Source: Hemerocallis citrina (lineage: Eukaryota > Streptophyta > Magnoliopsida > Asparagales > Asphodelaceae). From it: a stretch of DNA of 64,000 nt. A program made the translations under genes and the position numbers. The stretch is from the NCBI GenBank assembly GCA_017893485.1, contig CM030361.1, forward strand, positions 142,786,941-142,850,940. Direction: 5' to 3'. Each line of letters starts with the position of its first letter. The stretch's first letter is position 1. The notes beneath the pieces were generated by a model. The model had not been told where the DNA came from. It ran no database searches and was given only the letters and a program-made list of their open reading frames with translations. Positions 12,415 to 23,981 of the stretch are shown here, piece after piece.

Positions 12415-13332
12415 TCAGTGCTTTTTTGGAGCCAGAGCATTCCGCTTCAGAGACACTCGAGAGTGACGACGCTTGTCTCCGGAGCGCGACCCCAAGCCGG
12501 CGAATTGAGATGTATCCTTGGCACCACTTCTAGTAGCTACTCCGACGGATGCTCCGCTCGACGAAATTGCTACTGAGCTCTGCGCGTCCCCCGGACTAGG
12601 TTGGCCGATCCGCTGACGGGTCGCCATCTCGTAGAAGGTAATGCCCCGATCACTGTCCGTGCGAGTACACGAGGTGCTTCGAACGTTGATAGGCCCCAAA
12701 TGCGGCTTGAGGCGAGCAACTTCCGCCTCCAACTCCGAGATCCGATCACGCAACGAGTCGTATTTCACGTTAACTTCGAAACGAGGTGGTATCGCAGAGT
12801 CCGGAACTCCTGATCGGCTGGCAATGAGGCACCGAAGGTGGGTGACCTCGATGCTTTTATCCACCGTCGCTCTCTTCAGCGCTTCGACCTCGGTAGTCAA
12901 CTGGACCCGTTCGGTCGTCAACTTGGCCACTTCGGCCGTCAGCCCCTCGCCCTCACTCCGAAGCTTCGCCTCTACGGACTGCAGATGTTGTATCTCGGAA
13001 AGCAAGTCATCCCTCTCCGCTGTTATTTTGGACAAGTTATGACGGATGCACTGAATCCGAATCTCATTACTGAAAGCAGTTGGTGAATATTCACCTTCAC
13101 CCGCGGGGGTAAGCTCGGCGATCCTGCTTTCCAAACGGCGAATCTCGATATCTCGCCGGCCGAGGATGAGCTGGAGATGGTTCCTCTCGCTTTCAGCTCG
13201 GCGCAATCTTAGCTCGACTTCGTAGAGCCGCTCTCGGCACCTCGCCAGACACAACCTCGTCGCCCCTAGGCCAGCCTCGGCTCGAGCTTCCTCGTCCGAG
13301 CGCGTAGGCTTGACATCTTGGGCAACCACCAT
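12415..13332 (-). CDS. Antisense coiled-coil protein of Tat element
   Basis: Minus-strand frame of about 305 residues from ATG at 13332-13330 (MVVAQDVKPT), ending at 12415. A splice-acceptor-like CTCTTTGCAG precedes the ATG by three bases, so an upstream exon may exist. Residues about 25-215 are heptad-rich and highly charged (for example RDRISELEAEVARLKP), predicting a long coiled coil. The C-terminal 80 residues are Ser/Gly/Arg-rich and basic. It lies just downstream of the larger antisense gene, same direction, and could be its alternative 3' exon or a separate unit. No enzymatic motif is visible; function unknown. Confidence 0.6.
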   Translation of the reverse strand: MVVAQDVKPTRSDEEARAEAGLGATRLCLARCRERLYEVELRLRRAESERNHLQLILGRRDIEIRRLESRIAELTPAGEGEYSPTAFSNEIRIQCIRHNLSKITAERDDLLSEIQHLQSVEAKLRSEGEGLTAEVAKLTTERVQLTTEVEALKRATVDKSIEVTHLRCLIASRSGVPDSAIPPRFEVNVKYDSLRDRISELEAEVARLKPHLGPINVRSTSCTRTDSDRGITFYEMATRQRIGQPSPGDAQSSVAISSSGASVGVATRSGAKDTSQFAGLGSRSGDKRRHSRVSLKRNALAPKKH

Positions 13333-13612
13333 AAGCTGCAAAGAGATCGAAGTAATCAGCAAAAAGATCGAACACTGCCGGAGCACCACACTTGGAAATT
13401 TTTTTTTAAAAAGAAAATAGAAACTCTCGAAACAAGAAGAGAATGTTTGGCGAAAAAGGGGCAAAAGACGGAGATCCGAACACCAATACTTCAAAAGATT
13501 TTCTTTTCATTCATTTCAAAAAGGCAGTGGTGGCCAGTCCGCTATTAGGCGTTACAATGATTGAAAAGAAAAACAAAAAAAAACAAACAAAACAAGAAAA
13601 CGAGGAGCGGAG

Positions 13613-15721
13613 TCAAGGCTTGACCTCTTTCCCCGGGCGACGAGTTGGGGTAGGGGTTGACTTCGCCGAAGGGGACGCCACCGACAGTGGAGTGACCGCA
13701 GTGCTAGGGGCCTCGCCAGTGACCCCGGCCCCGGCATCAGCTTCGTCGTCCCCTTCATCCTCCTCCCCCTCGGATTCAGGGTCGAAACCCTCGACGTGGC
13801 CGGGGAACAGCCTCCACCCCGAGACGTCCACGTCGGGGTACTCCTTCGACACCCGTTCGAGGGCTGCGGCGAAGGACTTCACCATGTTCTGGGCGAGGAA
13901 CCCCTGCGCCTTCTCCAGGGTCGCATCCTCCGCCGCCTTCACAGCCGCAACATTAGCAGCCTCGACCTCGGCCAGCTGCTTGGCCGACCCCTCCTTCTGA
14001 CGAAGAAGCTCACCCTCCAGTCTCGTCACCTCGGCCTCGAGGTGCTGGATCCTCGCCGACCTGCCCTCGTGCTCGACGCGGAGTTTGTCCAGCTCGTTCG
14101 ACATCCGAGCTTTTTCGTTCCGAGCTTGGTCGGACTCCTGCTTCAGCTCCTTCTCCAGAGCTGTCAACCTCTCGGTGAGGTGGCCGAAGTGAACGATGAT
14201 CTGCAGCAAAGAACAAAGGGAGTTAGAAAAACTTGGGCTATGGGAGTACAATTAATAAAGAAAGCTCGAGGCTTACCGACACCGCCGAACGAGCGATCTC
14301 AATCACGTCGTCGCCCTCTCTCCCGGCCTCCATGGCGGCTCGGTCTTTCAGAGTGGCGAGGTGCTTGATGGCTTGCATGCTCGCCAGCGAGTTCCCGAGG
14401 AACCCATCATGCCACCGGACCTGCCAGTGCGGAATGTGAATCCGCTTGTGCTCCTCCGTCAGGAGCTCCTCGCCTGCCACCGTCAGCGGCGGCGTTGGCA
14501 TGGCAAGGGCGGCAGCAATAGGGAACTCACCCACAGATGTTGGAGCCGAAGTCCCCGCTACGGTGACGGCCGGACTGTCGAGGACCTCCACCTCCTCAAC
14601 AGAGGCTCCAATCCTCGGCACCTTCGAGGACGAGGGCAGCTTGGATGCAACCCTCTTGCGCTTCTTAGGCGCCTTGCTTGCGAGTCCCGCCCTGAGCGCC
14701 AATACTGCATCATAGTCCATGGTTTCTGCATCAAAAGCGAAAATTGGTTAACGCATTAAAAACAACAAGGAAGAGAGTACGGAAAACAAGAACTTGACGA
14801 GAGCCGTGTACTGGGATCTATGCGGCAGAGCCATCCCTTGTAGAGGACGTCCTCCGTCAGCTCCCTCCAATCATACTTCGGCCGATCAAGGAGAATCCGG
14901 ACCGCCTCTTCTTCTTCTACTGAGAGCTTCAGCATCGCCCTCGTCCTCTTCGGCACCCCTTCTACCCAGTCCAAAGGGATCGGCCATTCCTCTCGACTCT
15001 GCACAACCAACAACTTCTCTCGCCAGTGCTTAAGGGAGTCGGGGCATATGATGAGCCTGCCGCCGTGCCTCGGAGTCAAGTAATACCGGTACTCCGACTT
15101 ATTCCCTTGGTGGAGCCGGTATAGCGTCCGAAGCACGTTCAGCTGCGGCTCGATCCCTGCGACCTGGCAGTGGAAAATAAAACCATTTATCACTCGCCAC
15201 GCATTCGGCATGAGTTGGATGGGGCTGACCCCGAACCAACTCACCACGGTAACGGCGAACGCGTGGAGAGGTAACCGAGCACCGGCGATAAAGGCATCGA
15301 CCGGCCAGCAACACATCGTCACTGGTAGCGGCGAGTTGGCCCTAACTCTGGGGCCCGGCAGCATAAGTTCGTACTCCTCCGGGATGAGAAAAGAATCCCG
15401 GACCACTGCCAGATCCTCCTCGTGCAGGATCGACGCCGCATCGTTCGCCTCCGTCGTCTCCCTCGCGGCATTCTCCTCGAAGGACCTCCCCCTCCCATGG
15501 ACGATCCGCTCGGCCTGATCCTCCGGGAGCTGCCTAACTCTATGGAGCCCTGTCAACGGCCCTGGCAGTTGTCCGAACTCCCCCATCCTCTTTGGGTCCT
15601 GGACGATCGAATCCTTGCCGAACACATTCTTGCCTTTGGTCGGGGTCGGAGTCGAATCCTCGACGACTTCAAGGGAGGGCTCGGACCAAGAGACTTCTTC
15701 GGAGACAGAAGCTACAGACAT
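13613..15721 (-). CDS. Antisense spliced gene of Tat element
   Basis: Three exons on the minus strand: 15721-14812 (or donor at 14794), 14725-14277 and 14200-13613. Both introns have GT/AG ends (second donor GTAAGC, acceptor TTTGCTGCAG) and both junctions preserve frame, giving about 648 residues. Exon 1 encodes a region like the Pfam 'putative gypsy type transposon' family (PF04195 group): LPLHAFAVTVVSWFGVSPIQ, then LMPNAWRVINGFIF. Exon 2 has a basic patch KKRKR that could be a nuclear signal. Exon 3 encodes a heptad-rich coiled coil (ERLTALEKELKQESDQA) and an acidic C-terminus. A TATA box lies about 150 bp upstream. Role unknown; it belongs to the element, not the host. Homology call is from memory of the family. 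Confidence 0.7.
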
Positions 15722-15866
15722 AATTGATGATAAATTACCTTAAAGGAGATAGCCGCCGAAAAACTTCACCTGAATCAAACGCCGACCACCGGAAGAGTTC
15801 GCCTGAGCACAAGAAACCGTCTGAGCAAAAGAGAGGAGAAATGAGAAATGAGAGAGGGGGGTGAGG

Positions 15867-15873
15867 ATTTATA
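15867..15873 (-). promoter_or_regulatory. TATA box of the antisense gene
   Basis: Minus strand reads CTCTATAAATCC, about 146-154 bp upstream of the antisense ATG, followed by a CT-rich leader. This makes the antisense unit look independently transcribed. Confidence 0.6.
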
Positions 15874-16140
15874 GAGAGGGGCGCTCCAAACGAGGTTAAT
15901 GGGCTCGTACGACCGGCCCATTTACACAAAATGACGGAGCGACCCCAATCGTCGCCTTGCTAACCACGCCAAATCATGAGTCGAATTTAATGCGCGTCCC
16001 GTCTGATGGAAGCCCAGAGGTCACCGCAATTAATAAACGTCCCATCTGTCAGAGTTGTCAGAGTTGTCAGAAGCTGTCAGAAGTTCAGAAGGCGCACAGT
16101 AGATACTAACTCCTATGACGAAAAATGACAAGTTTAGGAG
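15874..16140. other. Promoter-proximal spacer of the antisense gene
   Basis: Upstream of the antisense TATA box. Near 16050-16095 it has short direct repeats of a GTTGTCAGA-type motif. No coding feature. Confidence 0.4.
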
Positions 16141-17866
16141 CTCGGCACCCACTGGCGAGCGTTCGTGACACCGACCTCGTTACCGGGAAAAATCAAGCTC
16201 GGCACCCACTGGCGAGCGTTCGTGACACCGACCTCGTTACCGGGAAAAATCAAGCTCGGCACCCACTGCCGAGCGTTCGTGACACCGACCTCGTTACGGG
16301 GAAAAATCAAGTTCGGTACCCACTGCCGAGCGTTCGTGGAACCGACCTCGTTACGGGGGAAAAATCAAGCTCGGCACCCACTGCCGAGCGTTCTTGACAC
16401 CGACCTCATTACGGGGGAAAAATCAAGCTCGGCACCCACTGCCGAGTCTTGACACCGACCTCGTTACGGGAAAAAATCAAGTTCGGCACCCACTGCCGAG
16501 CGTTCTTGACACCGACCTCGTTACGGGGGAAAAATCAAGCTCGGCACCCACTGCCGAGCGTTCTTGACACCGACCTCGTTACGGGAAAAAATCAAGTTCG
16601 GCACCCACTGCCGAGCGTTCGTGGAACCGACCTCGTTACGGGGGAAAAATCAAGTTCGGCACCCACTGCCGAGCGTTCGTGACACCGACCTCGTTACGGA
16701 GAAAAATCAAGTTCGGCACCCACTGCCGAGCGTTCGTGACACCGACCTCGTTACGGGGAAAAATCAAGCACGGCACCCACTGCTGAGCGTTCTTGACACC
16801 GACCTCGTTGCGGGAAAAAGCCAAGTTCGGCACCCACTGCCGAGCGTTCGTCACACCGGCCTCGTTACGGGGGAAAAAATCAAGTTCGGCACCCACTGCC
16901 GAGCGTTCATGGAACCGACCTCGTTACGGGGGAAAAATCAAGTTCGGCACCCACTGCCGAGCGTTCGTGGAACCGACCTCGTTACGGGGGAAAAATCAAG
17001 TTCGGCACCCACTGCCGAGTGTTCGTCACACCGGCCTCGTTACGGGGGAAAAAATCAAGTTCGGCACCCACTACCGAGTGTTCGTGGAACCGACCTCGTT
17101 ACGGGGGAAAAATCAAGTTCGGCATCCACTGCCGAGCGTTCGTGACACCGACCTCGTTACGGGGAAAAATCAAGCTCGGCACCCACTGCCGAGCGTTCGT
17201 GACACCGACCTCGTTACGGGGAAAAATCAAGCTCGGCACCCACTGCCGAGCGTTCGTGACACCGACCTCGTTACGGGGAAAAATCAAGCTCGGCACCCAC
17301 TGCCGAGCCTTCTTGACACCGACCTCGTTGCGGGAAAAAGCCAAGTTCGGCACCCACTGCCGAGCGTTCGTGGAACCAACCTCATTACGGGGGAAAAATC
17401 AAGTTCGGCACCCACTGCCGAGCGTTCGTGGAACCGACCTCGTTACGGGGGAAAAATCAAGTTCGGCACCCACTGCCGAGCGTTCGTCACACCGGCCTCG
17501 TTACGGGGGAAAAAATCAAGTTCGGCACCCACTGCCGAGCGTTCGTGGAACCGACCTCGTTACGGGGGAAAAAATCAAGCTCGGCACCCACTGCCGAGCG
17601 TTCTTGACACCGACCTCGTTACGGGGGAAAAATCAAGCTCGGCACCCACTGCCGAGCGTTCTTGACACTGACCTCGTTGCGGGGAAAAGCCAAGTTCGGC
17701 ACCCACTGCCGAGCATTCGTGGAACCGACCTCGTTACAGGGGAAAAAATCAAGTTCGGCACCTACTGCCAAGCGTTCGTGGAACCGACCTCGTTACGGGG
17801 GAAAAATCAAGCTCGGCACCCACTGCCGAGCGTTCTTGGCACCGACCTCGTTACGGGGAAGAATTG
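16141..17866 (+). repeat. 57-bp tandem array with hairpin in each unit
   Basis: About 30 head-to-tail copies with a 57-bp period (56-59 because of a variable G run). Each unit contains CTCGGCACCCACTGCCGAGC, in which GCTCGGCA and TGCCGAGC are perfect inverted arms around the loop CCCAC; units starting GTTCGG keep one G.T-type mismatch. The two leftmost copies carry TGGCGAGC and lose the perfect stem. Variant sub-types (GTGACACC, GTGGAACC, CTTGACACC, GTCACACC) are interspersed, which suggests multi-unit duplication. Long frames across it in several phases are artefacts of the missing stop codons in the unit. Confidence 0.95.
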
Positions 17867-18395
17867 GACCTCGCGCTATGCCGGACTCCCTCCTAGTACT
17901 CGCAGCTACGCCGAACTCGCTCTCCTCTTCGGAAAAACACGCCGAACCGCATACGGACCTCGGCCCCCTAGCCAGCGAGCCCTAGAGGTAGTCGGAAGCG
18001 TGATACAAATGTAAATACCCCTCAACGAAGGATAACGGCCAAACCATTGTGCCAAAAAACAATTAAAAAATTCGAAAAGGTAAGGAAGAATTCCTGGGGA
18101 GCAATTATAAAGTGGGGGAGTACCTTTTCACCCCCAAACAAACAATTGTTGCCCAAAAATAATCTTCCAAAAACCCCAGGACAACGAATCGACACTTTCT
18201 TAAGTCAAAAGGATATCTCTGCGAGGACACCACATGATCATAAGAGCTCAGGAGCGACTCAGAGTTCAATCCACTTGAAAAATAGCCAAACTACCTCCTT
18301 CGAGATTCAAAACCTTCCAGTTGGGCTCCGATACAACTCCGTTAGCCATTAAAACAGTTAAACTACTCCTCAAAGGCCGATCAAGCTCAGCCTTT
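17867..18395 (+). other. Spacer before the 3' LTR
   Basis: Last part of the internal region of the gypsy element. No coding feature or repeat is supported. Confidence 0.5.
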
Positions 18396-18411
18396 AGGAG
18401 TGGGGGGCTCG
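18396..18411 (+). promoter_or_regulatory. Polypurine tract of Tat gypsy
   Basis: AGGAGTGGGGGGCTCG lies directly before the 3' LTR. The related elements have the same tract next to their 3' LTRs (40525-40540 minus strand; 62699-62714 plus strand). Confidence 0.85.
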
Positions 18412-19490
<1,079 letters not shown>

Positions 19491-19532
19491 TTACCTATAT
19501 ATATATATATATAGAAATTACAGGGTATTACA
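19491..19532 (-). repeat. TRIM 3' LTR, proximal end
   Basis: Closes the split LTR: (TA)n then ACAGGGTATTACA, equivalent to the end of the other LTR at 20201-20218 (ACTGGGTATTACA). Confidence 0.85.
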
Positions 19533-19546
19533 TACACCCCCCATTA
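19533..19546 (-). promoter_or_regulatory. TRIM polypurine tract
   Basis: Minus strand reads AATGGGGGGTGTA directly before the 3' LTR start TGTAATACCC. Confidence 0.8.
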
Positions 19547-19706
19547 GAAATCAGCGTCCTCGCTGAGTACGGGGCATGCAATCTAGCGCAGGATCCTCCT
19601 TTATAGCCGATGTGGAGCGGGAGTACCCTAATTCAGCTAATTCCTGGCCCCACTGACCATAGCTCCTTCTCAGGCATACATCGCACCCACTCGGTGTCGA
19701 AAATCG
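19547..19706 (-). other. TRIM internal region
   Basis: Short non-coding internal segment between primer site and polypurine tract, as expected for a TRIM; nothing else is seen in it. Confidence 0.7.
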
Positions 19707-19720
19707 GTTCTGATACCATT
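19707..19720 (-). promoter_or_regulatory. TRIM primer binding site (tRNA-iMet)
   Basis: Minus strand reads TGGTATCAGAACC two bases after the 5' LTR. TGGTATCAGA is the standard plant initiator-Met primer complement. Confidence 0.85.
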
Positions 19721-20127
19721 TGTAATGTCCCGCCCCAATACTCAGACAATTTTATTATTATTTATCATACAAATTATTTATTATTTATAATACAACTGCT
19801 CACCACAGGGTGTCTCATAAAACGTGCTATAGCTTATTAGTGACCTCTAATCCCAGTTTACTATATTTATATTTAATTATTTCTACTATATTCCCGATAT
19901 GGGACAAATCTCAACAACTCTCTCTCCTCTCTCTCCGTGACATAGTAGCCAACCCGTGGGCCCCTCCTGTGCCACGTCAGCGCTCACAACAGCAGATCCC
20001 TTCTGCTCTTCAATCGGGTGGGCCCCCAGGTGATGTCACAGCTGACGTCACCGCAACAATACAGCACACCTGCTTTTCTCAACTTGTGGGCCCCCCTCTT
20101 TCACTTTTTATTACCAAACGCCATCCA

Positions 20128-20204
<77 letters not shown>

Positions 20205-20218
20205 TACTGGGTATTACA
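19721..20218 (-). repeat. TRIM 5' LTR (uninterrupted copy)
   Basis: Plus-strand ends TGTAATGTCC and GGGTATTACA. It carries the same (TA)n tract that received the insertions in the other LTR, which serves as an unbroken reference for the split copy. Confidence 0.9.
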
Positions 20219-20223
20219 GGGGT

Positions 20224-20857
20224 AGTCAAGGAGGCTGGTGTCAGGTGCTGCGGCAAGGAGAAGTCGGAGTACTGTTGTAGGGTTAGGGACAACAAGGAGG
20301 AGCAGTAATGGAGGAGGCTCGAGGTTGCTGCGGTGGTGGAGCAGCAAGGGCATCGAGAGGTGGCGGTGGAGCTCGTCTCGGTGGTAAATGGGTGAGGTGG
20401 AAGATGGGTTCAGTGTGAAACAAATGAAGAAGAAGGAGAAGAAGAAGAGAGAGAGAGTCGGGGGCGACTGTAGATGAAGGGGGATTAGGGTTAGGTTAAT
20501 AATGATTTGGGTAATATATATATATAGGTTTGCAAATAGGCAGGCGTAGGGGTTTAGGTTAAAAATAATGGGCTTCAAATTAATAAATGATCATAATAAT
20601 AAAAGATAGATTTAGATCTATGAGCGTTCACAAATTAATAAACAATCAAAAAAGAATAATAATAATAACTATAATAATAATAACAATAACAAAATAGGAT
20701 TTGGGTTTAATACATTTTTTAAAATAATCCAATAATAATAATGTATTTGGTTCGGGCGAAAACATAAATAATTAAACAAATAAGAAAATAAGATAAACTT
20801 ATAAAATGGAATAAAATTTGTGTTAAAATATATTTCATTTGAAAATAGTTACAAATA
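20224..20857. other. Continuation of the pre-TRIM sequence
   Basis: Joins directly to 3890 when the TRIM is removed. On the minus strand it has TATATATATATTACCC near 20510-20526 followed by a CT-rich, CCCTAATCCCC-containing leader, like the promoter and leader of a long gypsy LTR. No gene is supported. 20841-20857 is the left copy of the LINE target duplication. Confidence 0.4.
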
Positions 20858-23002
20858 TGGATTGGTAACTATCGATCCAATGTGTTAGGAACTATCGATC
20901 TTCCTCGTCTCATTGGTGGGAATTTCCAGTAGTGTCTCATCGCCTCGCCTCCCCTTTCTAGAAGGGTATCTGGAAGGCCGCGGCTGCTTTCCAGTGTAGT
21001 TCTTATCGTATTTGCCATGATGGTTCCAGAGCCATGCTCTGGAACGACTTATGGATTGGTAACACCTCTCTGGCTACGACCTTTCCTTCACTTTTCCGCT
21101 TGGCAGTTTTGCCATTGGCTACTGTAGCGGACTCCTGCATTTTGATTGACGACGTGCGTTACTGGTTTATTCCTTTTACTATTGATCTTGATCCCCCTCT
21201 GAATATTTTACATGATCAACTCATGTCTCTCCTTAATAGCGCTGTTTGGAAACCAATCGAGGGTATCGGCTGGCGTTGGTCTTCGACTGGCACGTTTTCA
21301 GTGAAATCTTTTTACCAATTTCTTAATTCGAGAGGCGTGCGTTCGCCCGCTGCAGCTTTCCTTTGGGATTCGTGGGCACCTCTTAAGGTTAAAATCACGT
21401 CTTGGCTCGCTTTTAATAACAAACTCCTAACGGTGGATAATCTAAACAAAAGAAACCTCGCCTGGGGCCAACTCTGTGCCTTGTGTTCTGTTCACCCGGA
21501 GAATGTCAACCATATCTTCACCCAGTGCCCTACTATTATTGCGCTTTGGAAGATTGCCGCTTTGGCGTGGGGTCTCCCTTCCATTCCACCAGACCTCGCG
21601 GTAGCATGGTTTAACATTCCTTCTAAAAGCCCATTCCGTAACGCTCGCATTTTATCTTATCATATCATTATTTGGGTGATTTGGAAGGAAAGGAACTGTA
21701 GAATCTTCCGGAATCGATGTGCTTCTTCTATTGTTATTATTGAAGAATTTCTTTTTCTCTTTAAGCTATGGTCTTTGAAATTAAAGTCTAAAGATTTAGC
21801 TGATGAATCTTTCACTTTATTAAATAATGCATATCTTTGCCTTCGTTCACTTCACGCAGTTTAATATTTGGTTTGGCTTCTTGATTTCTGTTAACCTTAC
21901 TCTCTCCTCTCTTCTTTATTTTTGCAGGTCTAACCCTCCTCCATGGCGCCTCATACTTCTCTATTTTGATTGCTGACTCTATCAGCTTGAGAGCTCTCCA
22001 TTTTGTGAGGCTGGGTCTGCCACTTCTATTCCTAGCCTGCCAGTAAGTTGGCTAGGCAGTGGATTGCATCTTTGATGCGTCTTCTGTGGTACTTTTGTCC
22101 CCTCGGCCATAGCCCTCCTTTTGTAACTAAGTACTATTGTTGTTAGCTCTCACTAACTCTGGATTTTCTCATGCTGTTACTCCGCTCTTTTTGCCTGTTG
22201 TTGATCATATAGCCTGTGCGTTAACAGGCGTTCAGATATTGGTTGTTTGCTTCGATGTTATTGCCTGCTATGTTTTGTGTTTTTTTGTTTCTGTGCGAGG
22301 TTTCTAACGATCTCCATTTGGAGATGTTGTCTTCAGGGAGTTTTCCCTTGGCTCCGGTGAGGAGGGTCTTTTGATTTTCAGACCCCGCTATCTTACCCCT
22401 ACTCTGTTGTTTACTTTCTGAGTTGTATGCTGTTTCTTTTTTCGCTATGATGTTTCTATTGTTCAAGGTTGGGTGTGGTTGCTGTTTTCTTGGCCACCCC
22501 CCAGAGCCTGGTTTATTATATCTCGGATTATTTGGTTGTTTCTATGTGGGTCTGGTGCGTCTTTTGAGATGCTACCGGTGCTGCGTTTTTTTTCCATGCC
22601 CTGTGTTTCTTGGGTTTGGTCTGGTAATTTACTCTAGGCGTTCTCTTGCATCGGCCTGGTCGGAACCTGTGCTGATTGGCGCTGATGGCGTGTGCTCGAG
22701 TGATCCTTTTCTCCGCTCTGATCAGACTGAGAGGAAGAGGGACTCTTTTGGCCGTAGTCGCTGTCATCCTGTGGAGGCTGCGCGTCTTCGGCTGGCTACT
22801 GAGGCTCGCTCCGATTGTTTGTGCTAGTCTTTTAATTTTTGGCGGTATCTGTACTGTGTTATTAGTGTCGTTAACTGTTGCTTATTTGGCTGTCCTAGTT
22901 TTACTTCTTGTAAAGTTTCATTTATAATGTACTGGCTTATTATAATATATGCAATTTGATGTGGCTGGAGTCGTCAGACTCTATCCGTTTTCATCAAAAA
23001 AA
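20858..23002 (+). mobile_element. 5'-truncated L1-type LINE
   Basis: Bounded by the exact 17-bp duplication GAAAATAGTTACAAATA (20841-20857 and 23003-23019). Only the end of ORF2 and about 1.1 kb of 3' untranslated sequence remain, ending in a short A run. A truncated 5' end with an A-rich tail is the usual outcome of target-primed reverse transcription. Confidence 0.9.
21034..21864 (+). pseudogene. LINE ORF2 C-terminal fragment (zf-RVT)
   Basis: Open for 276 codons. Residues about 85-180 match the zinc-binding region found at the C-terminus of plant L1 reverse transcriptases: VKSFYQFLNSRG, FLWDSWAPLKVKITSWLAF, LCALCSVHPENVNHIFTQCP, LWKIAAL; then WKERNCRIF. The zinc ligands CX2C...HX4C are visible. 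The RT and endonuclease domains are missing by 5' truncation, and the segment upstream to 20858 contains a stop, so the ATG at 21034 is only the first in frame. Not a host gene. Confidence 0.9.
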
Positions 23003-23019
23003 GAAAATAGTTACAAATA

Positions 23020-23681
23020 CAATTGATGATTAGAATGAGCTTTAATAAGAGATCCAAACATAAATTTCAAATAAAATGAATTTAAAAGCAATTTTGTTTT
23101 TTTATAAAGAATCGAAATACAAAAAATATACAAAAAATACACAGAAAATATGTATAAGCGGAATCTGAGTTACAGTAAATATCTTAATTGTGTTATTTTG
23201 TTGTAACCTACGATTCCCTGTTTGCCGGGAATGGGGTTAAGTTTAGATAGCTGGAGTTCCGTACATTTTGGTTGGGAATGGGGTTAAGTTTATATAGATG
23301 GAGTTCCGTACATTTACGAAATAAATCCCGTGAGTGTAGATTAGATTTATACTGAGGGATGGCTAAAGGGGTGAAGAGCTTTCTGAGTACCGTGTGATTG
23401 CAATATATATAGGAAAAGGAATTAAAGGAAGAGAGGATTGAGAGAAGTGATATACGACCAGTTATTTTGTATTAAGACATTTTGTACGAAGTTGAAGAGA
23501 CAAGTCTTATTTTCAGGCCAGGTACATATATAAGGTTTTTTTTTGGCATTATATATCGGTTATATACTATGTATATTTTATAGTATAGTTTTTCTCTGAT
23601 ATGCGTCGATGGATATGTCCACGTGTAAACACATGATATGTCTATGTGTAACATGTACCTTGTAAGAAATCATCATCATGT
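23020..23681. other. AT-rich DNA between two LINEs
   Basis: Joins 20857 when the first LINE is removed. It has a local direct repetition GGGAATGGGGTTAAGTTTA near 23230-23290. No coding feature. Confidence 0.5.
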
Positions 23682-23981
23682 AACTATGGCTATGGTATTC
23701 AACTTATAGTATTCAACTTATATCATTACCTATACTAGCTACAACAAAAGCCATTTAGAAAGATTTTGGAAAAAAAGGTTGAGATGAAGCTCCCACCAAC
23801 TACGAGATTCTCCATCCTCCCCTCCGTCACCTTCCACGGCCTTCCCTCTCCTCCTTACTCCTCCTCTGCTCCTTCACGGTACCTTTGCAGAAACCCCACC
23901 TCTCCTCTGCTCATCCCCAACCTTCATCCCCAACCTCTGCCTAAAAGAAGAAGAAGAAGAACCTAGCTTCGTCAACTGAGT

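Noticed and set aside
16141..17866. CRISPR-like appearance of regularly spaced repeats
   Set aside because: Units are directly adjacent without unique spacers, and the context is a plant LTR retrotransposon.
16125..18014. Several long open frames (up to 331 codons) across the 57-bp array
   Set aside because: The unit length is divisible by three and lacks stops, so frames stay open in several phases on both strands; the peptides are tandem copies with no domain.
22423..22927. Cys/Phe/Leu-rich ORFs after the first LINE fragment
   Set aside because: They lie in the T-rich 3' untranslated part of the LINE and have no homology pattern.
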